Part shown: positions 24,306 to 32,745 of the stretch, one piece after another
Layout: every line of letters begins with the position of its first letter
How positions within the stretch are numbered: the first letter of the stretch is position 1
From: Amycolatopsis acidicola
GTDB lineage: Bacteria; Actinomycetota; Actinomycetes; Mycobacteriales; Pseudonocardiaceae
DNA length: 42,488 nt
Direction of reading: 5' to 3'
Assembly: GCF_007713735.2 (NCBI RefSeq)
Contig: NZ_VMNW02000080.1
Location: forward strand, 1-42,488
Made by a program: the position numbers and the translations under genes
The notes under the pieces: generated by a model
The model's database searches: none
Seen by the model: the letters and a program-made list of their open reading frames with translations, nothing else
Told to the model about the DNA's origin: nothing

Positions 24306-26597
24306 ATGGGTGCTCTGCAGATCACGCTCGGCGTGGTCGGCGTCGCCATCAGCATCGTCGCTTGGATCATGTTCGTCGCCGGCGTCTGGCGGATGGTGCG
24401 CATCATTCGCCTCGGACAGCCCGATGCCACCCGCAACGGTCCCTTCGGGCCACGCCTGACCACGCTGATCAAGGAGTTCGCCGCGCACACGCGGATGAAC
24501 AAGTTCCGGCACGTCGGCCCGTGGCACTGGATGGTCATGTGGGGCTTCCTGATCGGGTCGCTGGCCTGGTTCGAGGCCTACGGCGAGACGTTCGACCCCG
24601 AGTTCCACTGGCCGATCATCGGCGCGTGGGAACCCTGGCTGTTCCTCACCGAACTGCTCGGGCTCGGCACCGTGATCGGCGGGATCGCGCTGGCGATCAT
24701 CCGGCAGCGCAACCACCCGCGCCGCGCCGACCGGCAGTCGCGCTTCGCCGGGTCGAACTTCGGGCAGGCCTACTTCGTCGAGGCCGTGGTCGTGATCGAG
24801 GGTCTCGGCATCCTCGGCGTGAAGGCGTTCAAGATCTCCAGCGGTATCGAGGACCCGTCCTGGTGGAGCAGCTTCGCCACCAAGGGCATCGCCGAACTGC
24901 TGCCTGCCAGCACCGCGGCGGTCACGATCACCGCGCTGGTCAAGCTGCTGTCCGGGATGATCTGGCTGATCGTGGTGGGCCGCAAGCTCACGATGGGTGT
25001 CGCCTGGCACCGGTTCAGCGCCTTCTTCAACATCTACTTCAAGCGCGAGAAGGACGGCGGCGTCGCGCTCGGCGCGCTCAAGCCGATGATGAGCGACGGC
25101 AAGCCGCTGGACTTCGAGGAGGCCGACCCGGAGAAGGACGTCTTCGGCGCCGGCCAGATCGAGGACTTCAGCTGGAAGGGCTGGCTGGACTTCACCACCT
25201 GCACCGAATGCGGCCGCTGCCAGTCCCAGTGCCCCGCCTGGAACACCGGGAAACCGCTTTCTCCCAAGCTGGTCATCACGCAGCTGCGCGACCACGCCTA
25301 CGCGAAGGCGCCGTACCTGCTGGCCGGTGGCAAGCGGGACATGACCGGTGAGGAGATCGGCCTCACCGGCGACAACCCGCACGCCGGGATCGACGTGCTG
25401 GCGCTGGCCGAGGCCGAGCGGCCGCTGATCGGCGGGCCGGAGGAGAACGGCGTCATCGACCCCGAGGTGCTGTGGTCGTGCACCTCCTGCGGCGCCTGCG
25501 TCGAGCAGTGCCCGGTGGACATCGAGCACGTCGACCACATCGTCGACATGCGCCGCTACCAGGTCATGATCGAGTCGAACTTCCCGACCGAGCTCAACGG
25601 GATGTTCAAGAACCTGGAGAACAAGGGCAATCCGTGGGGCCAGAACGCGAAGGACCGCCTCGCCTGGGCCGACGACCTCGACTTCGAGGTGCCGGTGTTC
25701 GACGGCGAGCTTGGCGACGCCGAGTACCTGTTCTGGGTCGGCTGCGCCGGTGCGTTCGAGGACCGCGCGAAGAAGACGACCCGTGCGGTCGCGGAGCTGC
25801 TGCACCTCGCCGACGTGAAGTACACCGTGCTCGGGCCGGAGGAGTCCTGCACCGGTGACCCGGCCCGCCGGGCCGGCAACGAGTTCCTCTTCCAGATGCT
25901 GGCCCAGCAGAACGTCGAGGTGCTCAACTCGGTGTTCGAGGACCGGCCGAAGGGCAACCGCAAGATCGTCGTCACCTGCGCGCACTGCTTCAACACGCTC
26001 GCCAACGAGTACCCGGAGCTCGGCGGCCAGTACGAGGTCGTGCACCACACGCAGCTGCTGAACCGCCTGGTGCGGGAGAAGCGGCTGGTGCCGGTGGCCC
26101 CGATCGCCGACGACGTGACCTACCACGACCCGTGCTACCTGGGCCGCCACAACAAGATCTACGAAGCGCCGCGTGAGCTGGTCGGTGCTTCGGGCGCGCA
26201 GTTCCGCGAAATGCCGCGGCACGGCGACAGGTCGATGTGCTGTGGTGCCGGCGGCGCGCGGATGTGGATGGAAGAGAAGATCGGCAAGCGGATCAACATC
26301 GAGCGCGTCGACGAGGCGCTCGGCACCGCGCCTTCGAAGATCGCGACCGGCTGCCCGTTCTGCCGCGTGATGCTGACCGACGGCGTCACGGCCCGCCAGA
26401 ACGACGGTGCCGCGAGCGAGAAGGTCGAAGTGGTGGATGTCTCGCAGCTGCTTTTGCAGTCGGTGAAGCGGCGTCCGCAGCCGGTGCCCGAGTCGGCGTC
26501 GACCGACCTGCCCGAGGCCGGGTCCGACCCGCTCGAGGCGGATGTCGCCACGGACAAGGTGGCCACCGGAACGCCGTTGCCGGAGGAGGACAAGTAA
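24306..26597 (+). CDS. Membrane Fe-S oxidoreductase (GlpC/HdrD-like, Rv0338c-like)
   Basis: A 763-aa protein with about five or six N-terminal membrane helices (residues 1-250) resembling a haem-binding NarI-like domain. Two [4Fe-4S] motifs follow (CTECGRCQSQCP from Cys299, CTSCGACVEQCP from Cys392), then two CCG domains (VTCAHC; MCCGAGG and GCPFC). Such proteins pass electrons between the membrane quinone pool and a soluble partner, as in Rv0338c, often called an iron-sulfur-binding reductase. ATG at 24306 is preceded by AAAGG. The Pro/Asp-rich tail after residue 720 looks disordered. Single gene, closed by a hairpin at 26605. Partner unknown. Confidence 0.93.
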   Translation: MGALQITLGVVGVAISIVAWIMFVAGVWRMVRIIRLGQPDATRNGPFGPRLTTLIKEFAAHTRMNKFRHVGPWHWMVMWGFLIGSLAWFEAYGETFDPEFHWPIIGAWEPWLFLTELLGLGTVIGGIALAIIRQRNHPRRADRQSRFAGSNFGQAYFVEAVVVIEGLGILGVKAFKISSGIEDPSWWSSFATKGIAELLPASTAAVTITALVKLLSGMIWLIVVGRKLTMGVAWHRFSAFFNIYFKREKDGGVALGALKPMMSDGKPLDFEEADPEKDVFGAGQIEDFSWKGWLDFTTCTECGRCQSQCPAWNTGKPLSPKLVITQLRDHAYAKAPYLLAGGKRDMTGEEIGLTGDNPHAGIDVLALAEAERPLIGGPEENGVIDPEVLWSCTSCGACVEQCPVDIEHVDHIVDMRRYQVMIESNFPTELNGMFKNLENKGNPWGQNAKDRLAWADDLDFEVPVFDGELGDAEYLFWVGCAGAFEDRAKKTTRAVAELLHLADVKYTVLGPEESCTGDPARRAGNEFLFQMLAQQNVEVLNSVFEDRPKGNRKIVVTCAHCFNTLANEYPELGGQYEVVHHTQLLNRLVREKRLVPVAPIADDVTYHDPCYLGRHNKIYEAPRELVGASGAQFREMPRHGDRSMCCGAGGARMWMEEKIGKRINIERVDEALGTAPSKIATGCPFCRVMLTDGVTARQNDGAASEKVEVVDVSQLLLQSVKRRPQPVPESASTDLPEAGSDPLEADVATDKVATGTPLPEEDK

Positions 26598-26604
26598 GCG
26601 ATTT

Positions 26605-26638
26605 CCTGCCGGAGTCCCGCTTTCGGGGCTCCGGCAGG
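26605..26638 (+). terminator. Hairpin terminator after the Fe-S oxidoreductase gene
   Basis: CCTGCCGGAG and its perfect complement form 10-bp arms. The inner CCC/GGG extends the stem around a 6-base GCTTTC loop. It begins 7 bp past the stop. Confidence 0.82.
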
Positions 26639-26722
26639 GCTCGACAAGCAGGTTATCCTGGTCATCTCGCAAGCCAAGGTCGTCGGCGAGGATTACCTGA
26701 CCTGCGTGAACGGGGGCGAAAA

Positions 26723-27379
26723 ATGGGCTTTCCCGCCGAGGGCGAGTCGGCAGCAGAGCCGGCCGCCGCCCGGGCCGGAGCTCGTTTTCCCTCGGCCCGG
26801 CAGCTGGAGCGTTACGCCGACGAGCAGCCTGCCCCCGGCCCGCAGCTGGAGAAGCGTAATCCCGAACGCCCTTCCGGCGCGCGATTCCCCACCGAACGCC
26901 AGCTCGAGCGCTTCGCCGACGAGCAGCCGCCGCCCGATCCCCCGGCGCAGGTCGACAGGTCTCCGAAGCCGGTTCCGCCGAAGCCGGTGCCCAGCCCGCG
27001 TCCGCGACCCCGCCCGCGGGTGGACGAGGAGCCGATGGACGACGGCCCCCGTGTCCGGCCGTACGTGCTCACCAAGGGGCGCACCCAGTCCGCCTATGAA
27101 CTGGCGCTGGAGACGATGGTTTCGTTGCGCGCCGACGCCCGCTGGAGCGGCGCGGCGCTGAACTCCGAATACCAGCCGGTGCGCGCGTTGTGCGCGGCGC
27201 CGCAGTCGGTCGCCGAAGTCGCGGCCGGGCTGTCCATGCCGCTGGGGGTGGCGCGGGTGCTGCTCTCGGACATGGCGGAGCTGGGCCTGCTGCACATCCA
27301 CGGCACCGCCCGCACCGCAGAAGGCAGGCCCCCGATGGCGCTGATGCGCCGCGTATTGGCTGGGCTGCAACGGCTTTGA
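26723..27379 (+). CDS. DUF742-domain protein with duplicated N-terminal motif
   Basis: A 218-aa protein. The C-terminal 110 residues (VRPYVLTKGRT to the end) form the DUF742 winged-helix-like domain usually found in conservons next to roadblock proteins, a sensor kinase and a small GTPase. The N-terminal half is low-complexity Pro/Arg-rich with two copies of ARFPxxRQLERxADEQP about 35 residues apart. ATG at 26723 has GGGGGC upstream. No conservon partners are adjacent; the nearest roadblock genes are 8 kb away at 35.3-36.1 kb. Confidence 0.82.
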   Translation: MGFPAEGESAAEPAAARAGARFPSARQLERYADEQPAPGPQLEKRNPERPSGARFPTERQLERFADEQPPPDPPAQVDRSPKPVPPKPVPSPRPRPRPRVDEEPMDDGPRVRPYVLTKGRTQSAYELALETMVSLRADARWSGAALNSEYQPVRALCAAPQSVAEVAAGLSMPLGVARVLLSDMAELGLLHIHGTARTAEGRPPMALMRRVLAGLQRL

Positions 27380-27387
27380 CCTCGCTC

Positions 27388-27402
27388 TAGGATCGGCGGG
27401 TG
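27388..27402 (+). promoter_or_regulatory. Probable leaderless promoter of the cation efflux gene
   Basis: TAGGAT (27388-27393) ends 6 bp before the GTG start at 27400 with no ribosome site between, predicting a leaderless transcript. Confidence 0.55.
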
Positions 27403-28380
27403 AGCGAGGAAGAGCCGACGGGCGAAAGTACCGTCACCGTGGTGCTGGCCGGGGCGGTCAACCTGGCGATAGCCGTGATGAAGGCGGTCGCCGGCATCAT
27501 CACCGGTTCCGGGGCGATGCTTTCCGAGGCGGCGCATTCGGTCGCCGACACGATCACCGAAATCCTGCTGTTGACGGCATTGCGCCGCTCGGCGCGGCCC
27601 GCGGACCGCGTGCATCCGTTCGGTTACGGCAAGGAGCGCTACTTCTGGTCGCTGCTCGCCGCGGTCTCGATCTTCGCCTCCGGTGCGATGTTTTCCTTCT
27701 ACGAAGGCTTTTCCACCGTGTTCGGGGAGCCGGAGGAGCAGACCAACCCGCTCGTCGGCTACATCGTGCTGGTGCTGGCCTTCCTGATGGAGGGCGTGTC
27801 GTGGACGCAGGCGATGCGCCAGGTCCGCGGCGAAGCGCGTGAGCAGAACAGGTCGATCCCGCAGTACCTGCGCCTCGTCGACGACCCGGCGCCGAAGGCC
27901 GTGTTCTTCGAGGACTCGGCCGCGCTCGTCGGTCTCGTGCTCGCCTTCCTCGGGCTGTTCCTGCACCACCTCACGGGTTCGAGCCTGTGGGACGGGCTCG
28001 CGTCGATCACGATCGGCGTGCTGCTCGTGTTCGTCGCCTACAACCTCGGCCGCACCAACCTGGGGTTGCTGATCGGCAGGCAGGCCGATCCGGTCGTGGT
28101 GCGCGGGATCCGCGAGGCGCTGGCACGGGCGCCGGAGATCGAGGCGGTGGTCGATCTGCAGACGATGCTGCTCGGCACCGACCAGATCCTCGTCTGCGCG
28201 CGCGTGGACTTCGACGACTCGCTCGGCGCCGCCGACGTCGAACGCGCCTGTGTCCGGCTGGCTTCCGAGCTGCACCAGGCCTACAGCGACGTCGAAGAGG
28301 TGTTCATCGAGCCGGTGCCGCGGACGGATCCGGAGTTGCGCGCCGCGGTGCTGGCCAGGTACGGGCGTGCTTTCCAGTAG
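27400..28380 (+). CDS. Cation diffusion facilitator (CDF) family transporter
   Basis: A 326-aa divalent-metal exporter with five or six membrane helices. SEAAHSVADT carries the helix-2 metal-site His/Asp, HPFGYGKERYFW is the loop signature and FFEDSAALVGL the helix-5 site. A cytosolic C-terminal domain (about 230-326) has the usual ferredoxin-like pattern. It probably exports Zn, Mn or Fe; specificity is not readable. Start GTG at 27400. Stands alone after the DUF742 gene. Confidence 0.92.
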   Translation: MSEEEPTGESTVTVVLAGAVNLAIAVMKAVAGIITGSGAMLSEAAHSVADTITEILLLTALRRSARPADRVHPFGYGKERYFWSLLAAVSIFASGAMFSFYEGFSTVFGEPEEQTNPLVGYIVLVLAFLMEGVSWTQAMRQVRGEAREQNRSIPQYLRLVDDPAPKAVFFEDSAALVGLVLAFLGLFLHHLTGSSLWDGLASITIGVLLVFVAYNLGRTNLGLLIGRQADPVVVRGIREALARAPEIEAVVDLQTMLLGTDQILVCARVDFDDSLGAADVERACVRLASELHQAYSDVEEVFIEPVPRTDPELRAAVLARYGRAFQ

Positions 28381-28392
28381 CCGCCTTGCGTG

Positions 28393-28419
28393 AAGAAGTG
28401 AATCAGTGCTTCACTTCTT
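28393..28419. promoter_or_regulatory. TetR operator overlapping the TetR start region
   Basis: AAGAAGTGAA-N7-TTCACTTCTT: perfect 10-bp arms ending 2 bp before the GTG of the TetR gene. Its position implies autorepression of the TetR and acyl-CoA dehydrogenase pair. Confidence 0.85.
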
Positions 28420-28421
28420 GA

Positions 28422-29015
28422 GTGCCCTACCGACGCACCCCTCAGGTCCAGGCGCGGCTCGACGCCCAGCGCGCCGCGATCCTCGACGCCGCCGGTGAGT
28501 TGCTCGCCGAGCGCGGCTACGCGGGCTGCTCGGTCGCGGCCGTGGCGGAGAAGGCGGGCATCGCCACGGGCAGCGTGTACCGGCATTTTCCCGGCAAGGT
28601 CGAGCTCGTCGTCGAGCTGTTCCGCGGCGTGGTGAACCGCGAGGTCGAGGCGGTCACGAAGGCCGCCGAGCTGCCCGGTGATCCCGTCGAGCGCGTCGCG
28701 GCGGTGTTCGAGACCTTCGCCAATCGCGCGCTGAAGGCGCCCCGGCGCGCGTACGCGTTGCTCGCCGAGCCGGTCGACGCGCCAGTGGAGGCCGAGCGCA
28801 TCGTGTTCCGGCGGATGTTCCGCGACGTCGTCGCCCGCCACATCGGCGAAGGGGTCCGCGCGGGCCAGCTGCCCGCGCAGGACGCCACGCTCACCGCCGC
28901 CGCTCTCGTCGGCGCGGCGGCCGAAGTCCTGATCGGTCCGCTGACAACGGACAACACCGGCGCGGTCAGTGGGCTGCGCACCTTCATCCTGCGTGCTTTG
29001 GGAGGTTCCGAATGA
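28422..29015 (+). CDS. TetR-family regulator of the acyl-CoA dehydrogenase
   Basis: A 197-aa TetR protein. The helix-turn-helix CSVAAVAEKAGIATGSVYRHF spans about residues 36-56. The ligand domain is long enough for an acyl-CoA. GTG at 28422 directly follows the 10-bp-arm palindrome. The stop overlaps the dehydrogenase ATG as ATGA, so the two are one operon. Confidence 0.9.
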   Translation: MPYRRTPQVQARLDAQRAAILDAAGELLAERGYAGCSVAAVAEKAGIATGSVYRHFPGKVELVVELFRGVVNREVEAVTKAAELPGDPVERVAAVFETFANRALKAPRRAYALLAEPVDAPVEAERIVFRRMFRDVVARHIGEGVRAGQLPAQDATLTAAALVGAAAEVLIGPLTTDNTGAVSGLRTFILRALGGSE

Positions 29016-30625
29016 CCGACACCCACGAGGTCACCAACCAGGCCCCGCCGCTCGTCGACTACGACGTCGCCGACGACGCGGCGCTGCTCGACGGGCTGCG
29101 CCGCGCCGGCGCCGGCTGGGCCGAGGACGAGGTGCACGAGCTGGGCCGGCTCGCGGGCAGCGCGAAAGGCCAGGAATGGGGCCGCGTCGCCAACGAGAAC
29201 CCGCCGGTGCTGCATACGCACGACCGCTACGGCAACCGCATCGACGAGGTCGAGTTCCACCCGTACTGGCACGAGCTGATGACCGTCGCGGTCGGGCACG
29301 GCCTGCACGCGGCGCCGTGGCGCGACGAACGCCCGGCCGCGCACGCCGCGCGAGCCGCGAAGGTGCTGGTGTGGAACCAGGCCGAGGGCGGCCACGTGTG
29401 CCCGATTTCCATGACGTACGCGGCGATTCCGGCGTTGCGCTTCAGCCCCGAGCTGGCCGCCACGTACGAGCCGCTGCTCGCCTCGCCGGAGTACGACTTC
29501 GGCCTGCGCGTGCCGACGACGAAGCGCGGGCTCATCGCCGGCATGTCGATGACCGAGAAGCAGGGCGGCTCCGACGTCCGCACGAACACCACCACGGCGA
29601 AGCCCGCTGGCGATGGCAGTTACGTGCTCACCGGGCACAAGTGGTTCACGTCGGCGCCGATGTCGGACCTGTTCCTGACGCTCGCGCAGGCGCCCGGCGG
29701 GCTGTCCTGCTTCCTGCTGCCACGGGTGCTGCCCGACGGTTCCCGCAACCGGATCTTCTTGCAGCGCTTGAAGGACAAGCTCGGCAACAAGTCCAACGCC
29801 TCGTCCGAGATCGAGTACGACGGCGCCGTCGGCTGGCTGGTCGGCGAGGAGGGGCGCGGGGTGCCGACCATCATCGAGATGGTCAACAACACCAGGCTCG
29901 ACTGCGTGCTCGGCAGTACTTCCCTGATGCGCCAAGGGGTTGTGCTCGCCACCCACCACGCCGCGCACCGGCGGGCGTTCGGCGAGAACCTGATCGACCA
30001 GCCCGCGATGGCCAACGTGCTCGCTGATCTTGTGGTCGAGTCGGAGGCCGCCACCACGGTGGCGATGCGGCTCGCGGCCGCGACCGGTGACCCGGACGAG
30101 CTCCCGTTCCGGCGGCTGGCGCTGGCGGTGACGAAGTACTGGGTGTGCAAACGGGGTGCGGCGCATACGGCGGAAGCGCTGGAATGCCTGGGCGGCAACG
30201 GTTACGTCGAGGAGTCCGGGATGCCGCGGCTCTACCGCGAGGCCCCGCTGCTCTCGATCTGGGAGGGCTCCGGAAACGTCGCGGCACTGGACGCGTTGCG
30301 CGCGATGGGCAAGCAGCCCGAGTCGGTGGAGGCGTTCTTCGGCGAGGTCGACCTGGCCGCCGGGGCCGATTCGCGGCTGGACGACGCGATCGGGCGGGTG
30401 CGCAAGGAGCTGACCGACCTCGAGGACATCCAGTACCGCGCGCGGCGGCTGGTCGAGTCGATGGCGTTGGTGCTGCAGGGTTCCCTGCTCGTGCGGTACG
30501 CCCCAGCCGCCGTGGCGGACGCGTTCTGCGCGTCGCGTCTCGGTGGCGACTGGGGCGTGGCCTTCGGCACGTTACCGTCCACTGTGGACACGAAGGCGAT
30601 CGTCGGGCGGGCCCGCGTCAGCTGA
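29012..30625 (+). CDS. AidB-like acyl-CoA dehydrogenase family protein
   Basis: A 537-aa acyl-CoA dehydrogenase fold of the AidB subfamily, which is longer than usual ACADs (about 390 aa). MSMTEKQGGSDVR binds FAD, ECLGGNGYVEE follows, and the catalytic-base motif IWEGSGNV has Glu418. E. coli AidB is linked to alkylation stress and binds DNA; whether this one acts on DNA, acyl-CoA or alkylating agents is open. Co-regulated with the overlapping TetR gene. Its 3' end overlaps the convergent MFS gene by 8 bp. Confidence 0.93.
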   Translation: MTDTHEVTNQAPPLVDYDVADDAALLDGLRRAGAGWAEDEVHELGRLAGSAKGQEWGRVANENPPVLHTHDRYGNRIDEVEFHPYWHELMTVAVGHGLHAAPWRDERPAAHAARAAKVLVWNQAEGGHVCPISMTYAAIPALRFSPELAATYEPLLASPEYDFGLRVPTTKRGLIAGMSMTEKQGGSDVRTNTTTAKPAGDGSYVLTGHKWFTSAPMSDLFLTLAQAPGGLSCFLLPRVLPDGSRNRIFLQRLKDKLGNKSNASSEIEYDGAVGWLVGEEGRGVPTIIEMVNNTRLDCVLGSTSLMRQGVVLATHHAAHRRAFGENLIDQPAMANVLADLVVESEAATTVAMRLAAATGDPDELPFRRLALAVTKYWVCKRGAAHTAEALECLGGNGYVEESGMPRLYREAPLLSIWEGSGNVAALDALRAMGKQPESVEAFFGEVDLAAGADSRLDDAIGRVRKELTDLEDIQYRARRLVESMALVLQGSLLVRYAPAAVADAFCASRLGGDWGVAFGTLPSTVDTKAIVGRARVS

Positions 30626-32039
30626 CGTCTTCGATCGCGGTGCCCTTGGTCTCGCGGACGAACTTGAGCGCGAACGGGATCGAGAGCACCGCGAAGGCGG
30701 CGTAGATCCAGTAGGTCACCGACAGGTTCCAGTCGGCCATGCTCGGGAAGCTGACCGTGACGGCCCAGTTGGCGACCCAGTTCGCGGCGGTGCCGACGGC
30801 GAGCGCGGCGCTGCGGATGCGCAGCGGGAACATCTCGCCCAGCATCACCCAGAGGATCACGCCCCACGACATCGCGAACGAGATCACGAAGATGTTCGCG
30901 AACACCAGCGCGACCGGGCCCCACGCGCCCGGCAGGGACAGGTCGCCGTTCACCTTCTGCGCGTTGCCGAAGGCGATGGCGGCCACCGCCAGCCCGATCG
31001 TCATGCCGACGGAACCGATGAGCAGCAACGGTTTCCGGCCGACCTTGTCGATGAAGGCGATCGCGATGAAGGTGCCGATGATGTTGATGACCGGGCTGAC
31101 CATCGAGATGAGCAGCGAGTCGGTGTTCTGGCCGACCGAGTGCCACAGCGTGTCGCTGTAGTAGAAGATCACGTTGATGCCGACGAACTGCTGGAACACC
31201 GCCAGCGCGATGCCGACCCAGACGATCGGCAGCAGGCCGAGCTTGCCGCCGATGAGGTCGCGCACCCTGGACTTCTTCTCGGTGCGCAGGCCGCGCCTGA
31301 TGTCCTCGAGCTTGGCGTCCACGTCGCCGCCCTCGACGTCGGCGAGCACCTTCCTCGCGCGCTCCGTCTTGCCGATGGACAGCAGGTAGTGCGGCGACTC
31401 GGGGATGATCGAGGCGAGCACGAAGTAGACGATCGCGGGGATGGCGGCGGCGCCGAGCATCCACTGCCAGGCCTCCAGGCCGCCGGTCGAGGCGTTCAGG
31501 TCGTGCGAACCGTCCGCGCCGACCGGGGACAGCGCCTTGATCACCCAGTTGACCAGGGCGGACACCCCGATGCCGAGCACGATCGCCAGCTGTTGCAGTG
31601 AAGCAAGCCTGCCCCGGTAAGCGGGTGGCGCGACTTCGGCGATGTAGGCCGGGCCGATCACCGACGCGATACCGATGGCGATCCCGCCGATCACGCGCCA
31701 GATCGCGAGGTCCCACACGCTGAACGGGAACATCGCCCCGAGCGCGCTGATCAGGAAGAGGATCGCGGCCAGCTGCATCGTGCGGATGCGGCCGATCCGG
31801 TCGGACAGCAGGCCGCCGAACCAGGCGCCGACGGCGGAACCGATCAGCGCGCTGGACACGGTCAGCCCGGTGACGCCGTCCCCGACCTGGAAATGGTGCT
31901 GGATACCGAGCACGGCACCGTTGATGTTCGAGCTGTCATACCCGAACAGGAACCCGCCGACCGCCGCGGCTCCGGCGATGAACACGACGTGGGCGAGATG
32001 TTGCTGGCCGGCTCGCTCCCCGGCCGTGGTTGAACTCAC
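30618..32039 (-). CDS. Sugar porter family MFS transporter
   Basis: A 473-aa 12-helix sugar:H+ symporter. Family signatures are FGYDSSNINGA in helix 1, SDRIGR and DKVGRK loop motifs, PESPHYLL after helix 6, and QQFVGINVIFYYS in helix 7. It resembles XylE/GlcP/AraE-type porters for glucose, xylose or arabinose. GTG at 32039 has AAGGGG and GGAG upstream; the TTG at 32066 would include that site in the protein. An imperfect TGGTCC-N10-GGACCA element lies upstream at 32094. Confidence 0.93.
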   Translation of the reverse strand: MSSTTAGERAGQQHLAHVVFIAGAAAVGGFLFGYDSSNINGAVLGIQHHFQVGDGVTGLTVSSALIGSAVGAWFGGLLSDRIGRIRTMQLAAILFLISALGAMFPFSVWDLAIWRVIGGIAIGIASVIGPAYIAEVAPPAYRGRLASLQQLAIVLGIGVSALVNWVIKALSPVGADGSHDLNASTGGLEAWQWMLGAAAIPAIVYFVLASIIPESPHYLLSIGKTERARKVLADVEGGDVDAKLEDIRRGLRTEKKSRVRDLIGGKLGLLPIVWVGIALAVFQQFVGINVIFYYSDTLWHSVGQNTDSLLISMVSPVINIIGTFIAIAFIDKVGRKPLLLIGSVGMTIGLAVAAIAFGNAQKVNGDLSLPGAWGPVALVFANIFVISFAMSWGVILWVMLGEMFPLRIRSAALAVGTAANWVANWAVTVSFPSMADWNLSVTYWIYAAFAVLSIPFALKFVRETKGTAIEDVS

Positions 32040-32093
32040 GACCCCTTGCTCCCTTGCTCCGTTCAAAGCCTCCGAACGGAGTAAACCCTGGAA

Positions 32094-32115
32094 TGGTCCA
32101 GTCCATGCCGGACCA
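32094..32115 (-). promoter_or_regulatory. Candidate operator upstream of the MFS gene
   Basis: TGGTCC-N10-GGACCA, 6-bp perfect arms, 55 bp upstream of the GTG. Short arms make this tentative. Confidence 0.35.
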
Positions 32116-32154
32116 ATGGGGTGAGATGTTTCACCGGGTCGGGTGGGTTTGGGA

Positions 32155-32736
32155 TCAGCGCCAGGTGTCGACGCGGTGGAAGTTCTTGTAGGCGCGGCTG
32201 GGTGTCGGGCCGCGTTGTCCCTGGTAGCGGGAGCCGACTTCAGCGGAGCCGTACGGGAACTCGGCGGCGCTGGACAGTCGGAACAGGCAGAGCTGGCCGA
32301 TCTTCATGCCCGGCCACAGCGTGATCGGGAGGTTCGCGACGTTCGAGAGCTCGAGGGTGATGTGGCCGGAGAAGCCCGGGTCGATGAAGCCTGCCGTGGA
32401 ATGCGTGAGCAGCCCGAGCCTGCCGAGCGAGGATTTGCCCTCGAGCCTGCCGGCGAGGTCGTCGGGGAGGGTGAGGAGCTCGAAGGTGGAGGCGAGCACG
32501 AACTCGCCGGGGTGCAGGACGAACGGGTCGTCGCCCTCCTTCTCGACCAGCGACGTCAGCTCGTCCTGCTGGCGCGACGGGTCGATGTGGGTGTACTTGC
32601 TGTTGTCGAACACCCGGAAGAAGCGGTCCAGCCGGACGTCGATGCTCGACGGTTGCACCATGCCGGAGTCGAAGGGTTCGATCCCCAGCCTGCCGGCTTC
32701 GACTTCTTTGCGGAGGTCACGGTCACTGAGCAGCAC
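32155..32736 (-). CDS. dcd: dCTP deaminase (bifunctional dCTP deaminase/dUTPase type)
   Basis: A 193-aa homotrimeric enzyme that deaminates dCTP and feeds dUMP for thymidylate. Motifs MVQPSSIDVRLD, GRLEGKSSLGRLGLLTH and GFIDPGFSGHITLEL are nearly those of M. tuberculosis Dcd, which also hydrolyses dUTP, so the same double activity is likely. The GTG start at 32736 is preceded by no ribosome site. TAGGCT (plus-strand 32743-32748) ends 6 bp before it, suggesting a leaderless mRNA. The promoter would lie at the very 3' end of the upstream gene. Confidence 0.96.
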   Translation of the reverse strand: MLLSDRDLRKEVEAGRLGIEPFDSGMVQPSSIDVRLDRFFRVFDNSKYTHIDPSRQQDELTSLVEKEGDDPFVLHPGEFVLASTFELLTLPDDLAGRLEGKSSLGRLGLLTHSTAGFIDPGFSGHITLELSNVANLPITLWPGMKIGQLCLFRLSSAAEFPYGSAEVGSRYQGQRGPTPSRAYKNFHRVDTWR

Positions 32737-32745
32737 CCGAGCAGC

